A DNA stretch of 64,000 nt. It comes from Bacteroidota bacterium (lineage in GTDB: Bacteria > Bacteroidota > Bacteroidia > Flavobacteriales_D > Sanyastnellaceae). Numbering within the stretch: position 1 is the first letter of the stretch; each line of letters opens with the position of its first letter. Of the stretch, positions 34,706-42,632 are shown piece after piece. A program made the position numbers and the translations under genes. Where the stretch lies: contig JAQBTQ010000007.1 of NCBI GenBank assembly GCA_027624855.1, positions 51,331 to 115,330 on the forward strand, in the 5' to 3' direction. The notes under the pieces are model-generated. The model was given only the letters and a program-made list of their open reading frames with translations. It did no database searches and was not told the origin of the DNA.

Positions 34706-35975
34706 ATTCTTCTGCGATGACTACTTTTTCCCCTGACTTGAGGGTTCGAGAAACGCTTTGGTAAGGACCCGTGATAACGGTTTCTCCGGGTTCCAATCCA
34801 GCAGTGATTTCAATGTAACGATTGTCTTGAATGCCCGTTTCGACGATGCGCCATTCAGCCTCCTCATTTTCTGTCAATACAAAGACGCCCAATTCTTCAG
34901 ATGCTTCGTCGTCCCCTTCTTTTTCACGGGTGGTGACGGCTTGAATGGGAATGGAGATGGCCTGTTGGGATTCTCGGGTGAGCACGTCCACTTTTGCGCT
35001 CATGCCAGGTCGGAAAGGAGAAACGTTTGAAGCGGTCGTTTCTTGCAAGTCACGATAAGCGTCAGGAAGGAGTCTGACTTTGACCGAAAAGTTTGTGACT
35101 TGATCCATGGCGAAGCCATTGACACCTGCATTGAGTGCGGTATTTCCAATTTCGGTTACGATGCCTTGGAATGTTTGTTCAAGATAGGCGTCGACCTCCA
35201 CTTCTGCTTCATCGTCAAGCCCTACACGCACGATGTCACTCTCGTTCACCTCGACATCCACTTCCATGACCGATAAATCGGATACCTTCATCACGATTTC
35301 CCCAGCGGTGAACCCATTGCCTTGGACACTTTCCCCAACTTCCTTGACCAAAGCTGTAACGGTACCCGACTGTGGGGCAAGCAGGGTGGTTCTACTTAAG
35401 TTATCGCGCGCTTCTTGAACTGAAGCTTCGGCGCTGGTAATAGCGAATTGAGCGCTCCTTATGGACTCAGTAGCGGCCGTTCGGGAGGCTTCTGTTCCCA
35501 GGTAATTGGCTTCGGAGGCATCAAAATCTGCTTGAGAAATAACCGATTCTTCGAAGAGTTGTTGGGTGCGCGACCAGCTTTTTTTTGCTGCAATGAATTG
35601 AGCCTCTGCTTGAGCAAACTGCGCTTTTGCACTTGCCAGATTGGATCGTGCACTGTTGGCTGCGGCTTGAGCCCGATTCAATGCGGCTTGGTACAGATCG
35701 GGATTGATTTGAACCAATAAGTCACCCTTCTCGACGTAATCACCCTCTTTGACAGGGAGTTGAATGATTTGACCACTTACTTCTGCGGTGATATTGACTT
35801 CGACTTCGGGTTGAATTTTTCCTGAAGCTGAAACGCGCTCGATGATGTCGCGAATTTCTGCTTTTTCAACCTGTACTTCATTCGCCGTTTCCTTCCCTCC
35901 GAACCATTTTCCAGCGATCAGTAAACAAACCAATACGACGCCTGCGATGATCCAAAATTTCTTGGTGAGTTTCAT
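34686..35975 (-). CDS. MacA-like efflux periplasmic adaptor
   Basis: A 429-residue membrane-fusion protein: anchor helix 'FWIIAGVVLVCLLIAG', lipoyl half 'KEGDYVEKGDLLVQINP', a long alanine-rich coiled hairpin ('AQAAANSARSNLASAKAQ'), second half 'LLAPQSGTVTALVKEVGE', a barrel domain and a C-terminal proximal domain ending near 'GPYQSVSRTLKSGEKV'. It resembles adaptors of MacB-type ABC pumps, but no MacB or RND pump is adjacent. ATG 35975 follows the TolC stop by 9 bp. The pump partner must be encoded elsewhere. Confidence 0.9.
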   Translation of the reverse strand: MKLTKKFWIIAGVVLVCLLIAGKWFGGKETANEVQVEKAEIRDIIERVSASGKIQPEVEVNITAEVSGQIIQLPVKEGDYVEKGDLLVQINPDLYQAALNRAQAAANSARSNLASAKAQFAQAEAQFIAAKKSWSRTQQLFEESVISQADFDASEANYLGTEASRTAATESIRSAQFAITSAEASVQEARDNLSRTTLLAPQSGTVTALVKEVGESVQGNGFTAGEIVMKVSDLSVMEVDVEVNESDIVRVGLDDEAEVEVDAYLEQTFQGIVTEIGNTALNAGVNGFAMDQVTNFSVKVRLLPDAYRDLQETTASNVSPFRPGMSAKVDVLTRESQQAISIPIQAVTTREKEGDDEASEELGVFVLTENEEAEWRIVETGIQDNRYIEITAGLEPGETVITGPYQSVSRTLKSGEKVVIAEEFEDIEK

Positions 35976-35984
35976 AGAAAACAA

Positions 35985-37457
35985 TTATTCAAACGTGATT
36001 GGCTTTCCCATGTAGAAGTCCAAAATTCTGCTCTTAAAAGCCAGGTCATAGCGCGCTCGTAATGCATTTATTCTTGCATTGTCATATAGGGTTCGCGCAT
36101 CAGCATAATCAATGGCGGATGCTGCGCCAGCTTCATAACGTTTTTCGGTGCTTTGAAAGGACTTCTCTGCTGCAGTCAAAGCCGACTCTTGCGCAATCAA
36201 TGTTTGTGAAGCAGCTTGGGCATCAGCCCATGCAGATTCGATGCTGACCTGCAGAGTTTGGCGCGCTTGTTCCAATTGATACTTGGACCGTAAGGCATTC
36301 ACCTGCGCTTGTTCGATGGATGATTTGACGCTGAAATTATTGAAAATGGGGATGCTCATCGAAAAGAACACACTTTGGTTGAAGTTTTGATTGAGCTGCT
36401 GAGAGAATGGTGTCGTGATCAGGTTGAAGACTTCTTGTTGAGCGACGAGATCGTATGAAGTGGAATCGTCCACGACCAGTGATCCCAAAACGAATTCTTC
36501 AATGGAAGGTGGGCCATCAATGGTACGCGATGCGCCACTGAAACCTGTCCCGATGTTGTAGCTTGCAAATAAGCGGGGATAACGACCGGATTTTGCGATC
36601 TCGAGTCCCAGGCGGCTGTCTTCAACTTGCAATTCTGCCTGTTGAATTTCTGGGAATGTGCCCATCGCGTGGTTCACGGTGCCAGCTGGTGATGCAGGCA
36701 AAGCTCCAGGCACCAAGTCTGCATCAGTTGGACGCACCCACTCAAAATTCTGGGCCACCTCTGCCGGGAGTTGTAGAAGTTGCACCAAATTGAGTTTCGC
36801 CAAGGATAAGGCGTTTTCGGAGGCAACAATGTTGGCATCATCAGCAGCCAATTGCGCTTCAAGATCGAATAAATCGAATTCTGCAGCGGCCCCTGCTTTG
36901 ACGAGGCTTCGCATTCGGTCGACTTGTCTGGAGGTAGCTTCTCGATTGAAATTGGCCAATCGCACGAATTCCTCTTGAAATAAAAGATTGAGGTACGCTC
37001 CGGCAATCGTTAGAACTACGTTGTTTTGAGTGGTCAATAGCGAAGCGGCAGCGGACTGCTGAGCCAGACGAGCTCGTTGAAGGTTTAAGTGATTCTGAAA
37101 ACCATTGAATAGAACGACACCAGTGGATAGACCAAAACTGTTGGAACGAATGGCAGAGGATTCTACGAATTGATTCGTAAACGGGTCAATGGTCCGTCCA
37201 AAGTTGTACCCATGCGTGAGGTTTCCATTGAGGTTAGGAAGGAAGGCGCCTTGGGCAGATTGCGTGCCAATTTCGGCGCTTGTTGAGCCCAATTCTGCGA
37301 GCTTAATCTGGAGGTTATTTTCCAATGCGTGTTCCACACACCGTTCCAACGACCAGGTGTTTTGTGCGTGAATTGGCATCCAAATGAAGCAGGCAAAGAT
37401 GAAAGCCGCGCATGCAGCGCTCCGTTCTTTCCAAAAATCAATTGTCATCTTGAGCAT
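35985..37457 (-). CDS. TolC-family outer-membrane channel (second copy)
   Basis: A 490-residue exported protein (signal peptide ending 'MPIHAQ') with the two-fold outer-membrane efflux pattern: 'WSLERCVEHALENNLQIKLAE', 'GVVLFNGFQNHLNLQRAR', and in the second half 'SIPIFNNFSVKSSIEQAQ' and 'RYEAGAASAIDYADARTLY'. The first motif is quoted in part: 'CVEHALENNLQIK'. It is the first gene of an operon with a MacA-like adaptor, tsaB and a Rieske-like lipoprotein. A clear promoter lies directly upstream and would give a leaderless mRNA. Confidence 0.93.
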   Translation of the reverse strand: MLKMTIDFWKERSAACAAFIFACFIWMPIHAQNTWSLERCVEHALENNLQIKLAELGSTSAEIGTQSAQGAFLPNLNGNLTHGYNFGRTIDPFTNQFVESSAIRSNSFGLSTGVVLFNGFQNHLNLQRARLAQQSAAASLLTTQNNVVLTIAGAYLNLLFQEEFVRLANFNREATSRQVDRMRSLVKAGAAAEFDLFDLEAQLAADDANIVASENALSLAKLNLVQLLQLPAEVAQNFEWVRPTDADLVPGALPASPAGTVNHAMGTFPEIQQAELQVEDSRLGLEIAKSGRYPRLFASYNIGTGFSGASRTIDGPPSIEEFVLGSLVVDDSTSYDLVAQQEVFNLITTPFSQQLNQNFNQSVFFSMSIPIFNNFSVKSSIEQAQVNALRSKYQLEQARQTLQVSIESAWADAQAASQTLIAQESALTAAEKSFQSTEKRYEAGAASAIDYADARTLYDNARINALRARYDLAFKSRILDFYMGKPITFE

Positions 37458-37461
37458 GGGT

Positions 37462-37495
37462 CAAAATTAACGCAATGCGCCTGACCCTGAGCAAA
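37462..37495 (-). promoter_or_regulatory. Promoter of tolC-macA-tsaB operon (TTTG-N22-TAATTTTG)
   Basis: On the minus strand TTTG (37495-37492), a 22-bp spacer and TAATTTTG (37469-37462) match both Bacteroidota promoter elements. The -7 box ends 5 bp before the ATG at 37457, predicting a leaderless transcript. Confidence 0.65.
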
Positions 37496-37498
37496 TTC

Positions 37499-38236
37499 TC
37501 AATAATTGGTAACCCGTACTGAAATTCTTCGATTGGCTTCAGCTTCCTCTGGAGTTTGTGGTTCTGGAAAGACCAAGGCTTGATCGCCAGCGCCTTCTAC
37601 GCTCAATCGATAGGAATCAATACCAGAACTAACCAGGTACTCAAAAACAGCACGTGCTCGGTCACGGCTCTTCATTTCGGCATCGACCCGATCGGTTGAT
37701 TCATTTTCATGACCAACAATGGCGATGGCCAATGTCGGGTGAACTTGAACAAATTCCAGCAACGCTTCTAGAGCAGGGATGGATGTGAAATACAAATCTT
37801 CTGTTCCCGGCATGAATTCAATTCCCGGGAGCGCAGTTTCCAATCCAACGGCGATTGGAGCAAGTTGGATGGTGTCACAGCTGATGTCCGGGTCGGCATA
37901 GATGTAATCGGCGTAGAGCATGTAATTGGGTTCGACACAGATCCGACCGTACCTCCGGTAAGGCGATAATTGCAGGAGGGTATCCTCGTGGATTTTCAAA
38001 GCCACGGGCTTTCGCGGATTGATTCCTTCCACTGTGAAAAGGGCCTTTATAGGTTCCTTGGTCTGAAGATTCGTTACGCTCCAACGTTGTTCAACGGGTT
38101 CCTCGGTAATCGACTCATCATCCAACCATGGACTTCGCTCGACCACAAATTGACCGTGGGACCAAGAGGCCAACAGACAAAAAACAACCGGGATGACCAG
38201 CCTTCCCAGTGCCTCAATGGATCGAGTAAGTGACAT
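37499..38236 (-). CDS. OmpA-family protein
   Basis: A 245-residue exported protein with a signal peptide ('PVVFCLLASWSHGQ'), a beta-rich middle ('EPIKALFTVEGINPRKP'), and a C-terminal OmpA/MotB peptidoglycan-binding domain: 'FMPGTEDLYFTSIPALEALLE', split here as 'PALEALLEFVQVHP', then 'IAIVGHENEST', 'SRDRARAVFEYLVSSGI', 'RLSVEGAGDQ' and 'EANRRISVRV'. It probably anchors the outer membrane to peptidoglycan. It lies just downstream of the oxidase accessory genes with an 8-bp gap, so it may be read with them. Confidence 0.87.
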   Translation of the reverse strand: MSLTRSIEALGRLVIPVVFCLLASWSHGQFVVERSPWLDDESITEEPVEQRWSVTNLQTKEPIKALFTVEGINPRKPVALKIHEDTLLQLSPYRRYGRICVEPNYMLYADYIYADPDISCDTIQLAPIAVGLETALPGIEFMPGTEDLYFTSIPALEALLEFVQVHPTLAIAIVGHENESTDRVDAEMKSRDRARAVFEYLVSSGIDSYRLSVEGAGDQALVFPEPQTPEEAEANRRISVRVTNY

Positions 38237-38244
38237 ATGGTTTT

Positions 38245-38493
38245 CTATTTCGCCGCGGACTTATGCTTTCTATAAATTACAAAGAAAAGTGCGGAAAGCA
38301 AAATGTAAGGGACCGCCATGAGGTATAAAATGCCGCGATTGAGTCCAGCACCTAAGCCTCCATCCTCTGCGCTGTCCTCAGCAACAGCCTTGCACATGAC
38401 GCACTGACCATTCATATCAATGACCAAGATGGCCATGAATGACAGGAGCCACATGCATTGGACTGCCCAAGTCTTTGGTAGTTTTCTCAGCAT
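38245..38493 (-). CDS. Small membrane protein with CxxC, in oxidase accessory operon
   Basis: An 82-residue protein with two hydrophobic helices ('CMWLLSFMAILVIDM' and 'ILYLMAVPYILLSALFFVIY'), and between them an exported loop starting 'QCVMCKAVAEDSAEDGG'. The start is ATG 38493, two bases after the DUF420 stop; longer frames have no support. Small proteins with this 'CVMC' pattern follow SCO/DUF420 genes in other Bacteroidota as I recall, and are uncharacterised. The CxxC next to SCO suggests a role in copper or thiol chemistry during oxidase assembly, which is inference. Confidence 0.78.
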   Translation of the reverse strand: MLRKLPKTWAVQCMWLLSFMAILVIDMNGQCVMCKAVAEDSAEDGGLGAGLNRGILYLMAVPYILLSALFFVIYRKHKSAAK

Positions 38494-38495
38494 GA

Positions 38496-39050
38496 TCAAT
38501 GGGGGTAATATGGAGAGATCATTAAATACACGATGACTCCCGTAGCTGTGACGTACAGCCAGATGGGCCAGGTCCATTTGGCTATTTTTCGGTGCTTTTC
38601 TACTTGCATTCCCAAGCCCCGCGCATACGTGAATAATACGAGTGGAATGATGCCCGTTGAAAGGACTATGTGGCTGATGAGGATGAAGAAATAAACGCCT
38701 CTAATCCAACCTTCGCCGCCAAATTTTGTGGATTCTGTTGTGAGATGGAACGTAACATAGCTCAGAAGGAATAAAACACTCAAGACCAAAGCAGCTGTGG
38801 TGAATGCTTTGTGCACGGTGATGTTCTTTTTTCGGATGGCAATGAATGCAGCGATGAGGCAACAAAATGCCGTTCCATTGAATATGGCGTTGAGCGCGGG
38901 CAGTCGATACAGATTGGTCTTCGTTGCTTCAGAGAGGTTCTCAATGGGCGGGATTAAAAAAAGTGCAGCAACTGCCACGGGGATCAGAATTCCCATGGTC
39001 CAGATGAAGCGTTTTACTCGTTTTTCGTTATCGATCAAAGTGTTATTCAT
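38496..39050 (-). CDS. DUF420 membrane protein (CtaM-like)
   Basis: A 184-residue protein with five predicted helices, including 'IPVAVAALFLIPP', 'IFNGTAFCCLIAAFIAI', 'LSVLFLLSYVTFHLTT' and 'IWLYVTATGVIVYLM'. Conserved family histidines are seen in 'VHKAFTTAA' and 'FILISHIVLS'. The Bacillus relative CtaM is needed for assembly of active aa3-type oxidase. The start overlaps the SCO gene stop by 8 bp, and the small CxxC protein follows 2 bp later, so the three form one unit. Confidence 0.88.
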   Translation of the reverse strand: MNNTLIDNEKRVKRFIWTMGILIPVAVAALFLIPPIENLSEATKTNLYRLPALNAIFNGTAFCCLIAAFIAIRKKNITVHKAFTTAALVLSVLFLLSYVTFHLTTESTKFGGEGWIRGVYFFILISHIVLSTGIIPLVLFTYARGLGMQVEKHRKIAKWTWPIWLYVTATGVIVYLMISPYYPH

Positions 39051-40287
39051 TGGTGGCCCATAATTGTTTCACGTCAATCAATAGTTGATTGACCTCTTCC
39101 GTATCTGTTCCATCGTAGTACCCCCGGATGCGACCTCGGCGATCCACCAAGGCGAAAAGGTCACTGTGGAAAATCCCGCCTTGGGCAGTATCACTCTCAA
39201 TGGCGGTCATGAAATACCCGTTTTTTGCGAGATCATAAATGTCCTCCTTCTCTCCGGTGAGGAGTTTCCACAAAGCGGCATCCTGTCCCAAGCGGTTTCC
39301 ATAGCCTTGAAGGATGGATGGTCGATCGTGTGCAGGGTCTACAGAATGGCTGAGCAACAAGACATCCCCCTGCAATTCGAGCTCGGAGAGTTCAGACTGC
39401 ATGCGAGCCATTTGGCTGGACATGATGGGGCAAATTGTAGGACATCGCGTAAAGAAGAAGTCGACGATGCGAATGGTGTTTTGGCAATCGCGATGCGAGA
39501 ACTCGATGCTGTCGCTGTCAATTAACGAAAAGGCGGGAATCACATGTTCTTCAGGGCCTAAAATGGGAAGTGGAGGGGATCCTTCATAGGCTTCCTTCAG
39601 TTTTTTCTTTTTGTACGCCCTTTCGTCCATTTCCTTTTGCAACAAGGCGATGTCTTCAACGGCGTCCTTGATGGCATCCTCTGAAGCGGCATGGTAGACA
39701 CCTCGCAGGTAACCCTTTTCATCGACTAGCCACAACGTTGCAATGTTGTTCGGGTCGTCTTGATCACGCTGAATCATGAAAGACGAAGCGATGAGCGAAT
39801 CGATGGTTTTTTGATCGCCCGTCAGGAATTGCCATTTCCCTTCAAAGCCATTGTAGCGGGTATTGCGATCGACATAGCTTTTGAGTACCTCTGGGGTGTC
39901 ATGCGAAGCGTCCAATGTGAAACAAACCATGGTGATGTCATCCTCGTCTCGGTACCTGAAGTTTGGCCATAGCAACTGCTTGGTGAATTGGGCTACATGC
40001 GGGGAGTTGGTAGAGAAAAAGGCGGCAAGCCAAACTTTTCCGCCCAATTCATTGGAGTCGAATACTTCCCCAAGATGGTTGGTCAACGCGAAATGCTGAA
40101 CTTGAGCGGCCTCATCGGATCGCATCTCAATTGCACCCGCTTCGCTGTAATAAGGCAGCGTGCTGAAATGATGGTTTCCATCAATGCCCAAAATCAACAA
40201 GCCTAACAACGGCAGGGCGAGCATCACGCTCAGTAAGGTTGCATACTTTTTTAGGGGGTTTGAGACCGGAGCTTTCACAACATTCAA
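39043..40287 (-). CDS. SCO-family protein with tandem thioredoxin-like domains
   Basis: A 414-residue membrane-anchored protein ('TLLSVMLALPLLGLLILG'), about twice the normal SCO length. The second domain has the copper-binding 'FFTRCPTICPIMSSQM' (Cys282, Cys286) and His374 in 'GIFHSDLFAL', so it should deliver or reduce copper at the CuA site of cytochrome oxidase. The first domain (residues ~62-215) is a clear copy ('FALTNHLGEVF', 'FFSTNSPHVAQ', 'WQFLTGDQKT', 'LVDEKGYLRG') but Asn94 and Val98 replace the cysteines and the histidine is lost. The start must be TTG 40287 or GTG 40278, because no ATG is in frame. Confidence 0.92.
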   Translation of the reverse strand: MNVVKAPVSNPLKKYATLLSVMLALPLLGLLILGIDGNHHFSTLPYYSEAGAIEMRSDEAAQVQHFALTNHLGEVFDSNELGGKVWLAAFFSTNSPHVAQFTKQLLWPNFRYRDEDDITMVCFTLDASHDTPEVLKSYVDRNTRYNGFEGKWQFLTGDQKTIDSLIASSFMIQRDQDDPNNIATLWLVDEKGYLRGVYHAASEDAIKDAVEDIALLQKEMDERAYKKKKLKEAYEGSPPLPILGPEEHVIPAFSLIDSDSIEFSHRDCQNTIRIVDFFFTRCPTICPIMSSQMARMQSELSELELQGDVLLLSHSVDPAHDRPSILQGYGNRLGQDAALWKLLTGEKEDIYDLAKNGYFMTAIESDTAQGGIFHSDLFALVDRRGRIRGYYDGTDTEEVNQLLIDVKQLWATNE

Positions 40288-40340
40288 ACCGATTAGCTCA
40301 AATTAAGTTCACCTCCCGCTAGGACAGGAAGCGAATGAAA

Positions 40341-40718
40341 TCAGTGGAAGCTGTTGGACAATCCGAAGTGTCCAAAGCCCTCCGTGATGGCGATAAAGAG
40401 CAAATAGCCAATGAAAAGCATGTAAGGAGCGAGGATGACCTTTTTGAGGTTGCTTCGTTCATCACCTAGGTGCATAAAAACCAAAACGATGTATGCGGCT
40501 TTGACAAGAGTCAATACAATGAATGTCCATTTGATCATGGACCAAGTAAATGTTTCAGACCGCTTGAAGTAAATCCCCATGAGTACCTCAACCGTGGTCA
40601 ATATGGTCAAAATGCCTGTGACCTTCCAAATGTTGCGTCGAATCTTGGCGCCGGCCTCCTCACTGTGATGAGCATTCAGAGCGTAGCTATCGTTGACTAT
40701 CAGATCGTCTCGTTCCAT
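40341..40718 (-). CDS. Cytochrome c oxidase subunit IV-type protein
   Basis: A 125-residue protein with three helices in the usual CtaF/CoxD pattern: 'NIWKVTGILTILTTVEVLMG' seen as 'WKVTGILTILTTVEV', 'WTFIVLTLVKAAYIVLVFMHLGD' seen as 'LVKAAYIVLVFMHLGDE', and 'PYMLFIGYLLFIAITEG'. The 'VKAAYIVLVFMHL' stretch is typical of the small prokaryotic oxidase subunit. It follows the subunit III gene by 21 bp. A 53-bp gap separates it from the SCO gene. Confidence 0.9.
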   Translation of the reverse strand: MERDDLIVNDSYALNAHHSEEAGAKIRRNIWKVTGILTILTTVEVLMGIYFKRSETFTWSMIKWTFIVLTLVKAAYIVLVFMHLGDERSNLKKVILAPYMLFIGYLLFIAITEGFGHFGLSNSFH

Positions 40719-40739
40719 GATGTAGCGTTTTCCTTTGGG

Positions 40740-41720
40740 TTAGACCAGGTAGAAGAAGGTGAATACAAAGACCCAAACCAAATCTACAAAGTGCCAATAC
40801 AAACCAACTTTTTCGACCATTTCATAATGCTTTCGACGTTCAAAAACGCCCTTGATTGCCATGATGAAAATGATGATGTTGATGACCACTCCTGAGAACA
40901 CGTGGAATCCATGAAATCCAGTAATGAAAAAGAAGAAGTTCGCGTAGGCTTGCTGGATGGCATATTCGTTATCATGCATGTTTGCGCCAAACGCGAAACT
41001 TTCTGATCGAGCATTCCAAAGTTTTAGGGCTTCAGCTCCTTCAACTTGGGATTCATTCTCAACGTATTTATTCAATGTCAGCCCGTGTAGCGCAGCCTCA
41101 TGAGAGTGCTCACCCACCTCAATCAATTTCACTCCATCCGCATTTTCTACCAGCGAAATGTTTGAAGCTCCTTCGAGCCAAGGCTCTGCGAGGTGACCAA
41201 AATGATGATCCATATAGACCGCATCACCTTTTGTCAATTCATGCGTTTGACCATCGGCAGATTGAACCGTTACGTTCTCAGCGAGCAAGAAAGAACCTCC
41301 ACTGCCATGAATGAAATGCGACCATTCCCAGGCTTGGGAACCCAAGAAAAAGAATCCGCCTACGATGGTCAAGCCTAACCAACGAACCACGCCGCTTTTG
41401 TTGTTTCGATGTCCAGCCTCCACCGCCAGTACCATGGTTACCGATGATACGATGAGAATGAACGTCATCAATGCGACATAAATGAGGGGGTATTCGCCTT
41501 CCAAACCGGGAAGCGCTCGGAAGACTTGTTCGCCGATGGGCCAAGCATCGGTGCTACTTGCCCGAACAAAACCGTATGCAGTCAACAATCCTCCGAATGT
41601 CAATGCATCCGAAACGAGGAAGTACCACATCATCATTTTTCCGTAGCTAACGCTGAAAGGAGATTGACCTCCTCCCCAAAGGATTTCTTTCGAAATGGCT
41701 TTTGATGCTTCTCCGCCCAT
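40740..41720 (-). CDS. Cytochrome c oxidase subunit III with long soluble insert
   Basis: A 326-residue heme-copper oxidase subunit III. Helices include 'MMMWYFLVSDALTFGGLLTAYGF' seen as 'WYFLVSDALTFGGLL', 'VALMTFILIVSSVTMVLAVE', 'GGFFFLGSQAWEWSHFI', and after a gap 'FFFFITGFHGFHVFSGVV' and 'YWHFVDLVWVFVFTFFYL', the family hallmark. Between 'WEWSHFIHG' and 'QQAYANFFFF' sits about 115 mainly hydrophilic residues not present in classical CoxC. It is the third gene from ctaB. A -7 box overlaps a 16-bp palindrome before its start. Confidence 0.93.
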   Translation of the reverse strand: MGGEASKAISKEILWGGGQSPFSVSYGKMMMWYFLVSDALTFGGLLTAYGFVRASSTDAWPIGEQVFRALPGLEGEYPLIYVALMTFILIVSSVTMVLAVEAGHRNNKSGVVRWLGLTIVGGFFFLGSQAWEWSHFIHGSGGSFLLAENVTVQSADGQTHELTKGDAVYMDHHFGHLAEPWLEGASNISLVENADGVKLIEVGEHSHEAALHGLTLNKYVENESQVEGAEALKLWNARSESFAFGANMHDNEYAIQQAYANFFFFITGFHGFHVFSGVVINIIIFIMAIKGVFERRKHYEMVEKVGLYWHFVDLVWVFVFTFFYLV

Positions 41721-41726
41721 GGTATC

Positions 41727-41742
41727 AATTTGCGCGCAAATT
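41727..41742. promoter_or_regulatory. 16-bp palindrome over -7 box of subunit III gene
   Basis: AATTTGCGCGCAAATT is a perfect palindrome. On the minus strand it overlaps a -7 box TAAATTTG (41744-41737) and ends 6 bp before the ATG at 41720. A site there would block transcription if bound. No regulator can be named. Confidence 0.4.
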
Positions 41743-41826
41743 TATACAATGAAGCCCAATTCCACCACGTTTTTCAGCGTTTCAAGTGGAATGATTGACC
41801 CGATGAATGTGCGGGCTCCTTTTTTC

Positions 41827-42624
41827 TCAGTTCAAGTAAAAGAGAAAGGCAAATAAATAAAGCCACAAAGCACCCATAAAATGCCAGTAAATACTGAGTG
41901 ATTGAAGCTGAACGACATCGTTTGCATGAATTTTTCCAACGGCAACGCGGATGCCATTTACCACCAAATAAATGAAACCAAACGTGAGGTGAAGAATGTG
42001 CACGGCAATCAGTGCCCATAAGTATCCACCACCTGAGTTGGAAGTTCTCGCGATATCCCGGGTTATAGGCTTGACCATAAGTGGGTCATCGGATGCATAG
42101 AATTCTTGACGTTCAGCACTGTAGAGCACGGCTTGACCATTTCGGTAGACTTCGTAGTCCACACCATAAACGGCCTCCCCGTCCATAATGGATTCGATGC
42201 TATTCCATCGATACGCGTTCATGCCTGACTCATGCTCGCTTACTGTCCAGCCCATTCCCAGTTCAGACAAGTGATTCCACCCCGCAGCCTGACTCAATGT
42301 GAATCCAATGCCCAACACCAATGTCATTCCCAATGCGATCAGTGCCTTCGACTTTTCGTTTTGACGCATGGATCGAACCGCGAACCAAAGAGAAACGGAC
42401 GAAGCGACAAGTAACAGATTGGAGAACCAAAATGCATTAGATGCAGGAACATGCACCCAATATTGTCCCATGTTGGATACGATGTAGGCACTGGTAAAAC
42501 CAGCAAAGAGCATGACAATGGCGAAAACGATGAAGTACATCAGCATTTTCTTGGTCCGTTCCCGGATGGCCGGGTCAACTCCTTCAAAAACATCTGGTTT
42601 GCGGGCGGTGGTGACTTCAGACAT
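41827..42624 (-). CDS. Cytochrome c oxidase subunit III (first copy)
   Basis: A 265-residue subunit III paralogue: 'KKMLMYFIVFAIVMLFAGFTSA' seen as 'YFIVFAIVMLFAGFTSAYIV', 'ALGMTLVLGIGFTLSQ', 'GGGYLWALIAVHILHLTFG' and the C-terminal 'SIYWHFMGALWLYLFAFLFYL'. A loop of about 70 residues with 'VYGVDYEVYRNGQAVLYSAE' lies in the middle. It follows ctaB with an 8-bp gap. Two subunit III genes in tandem are normal for Bacteroidota oxidases, but here subunits I and II are absent. Confidence 0.92.
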   Translation of the reverse strand: MSEVTTARKPDVFEGVDPAIRERTKKMLMYFIVFAIVMLFAGFTSAYIVSNMGQYWVHVPASNAFWFSNLLLVASSVSLWFAVRSMRQNEKSKALIALGMTLVLGIGFTLSQAAGWNHLSELGMGWTVSEHESGMNAYRWNSIESIMDGEAVYGVDYEVYRNGQAVLYSAERQEFYASDDPLMVKPITRDIARTSNSGGGYLWALIAVHILHLTFGFIYLVVNGIRVAVGKIHANDVVQLQSLSIYWHFMGALWLYLFAFLFYLN

Positions 42625-42632
42625 GATTTAAA

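Noticed and set aside
40740..42624. Two subunit III genes as a recent duplication
   Set aside because: They differ in length and inserts and are a usual tandem pair in Bacteroidota, so not novel in themselves.
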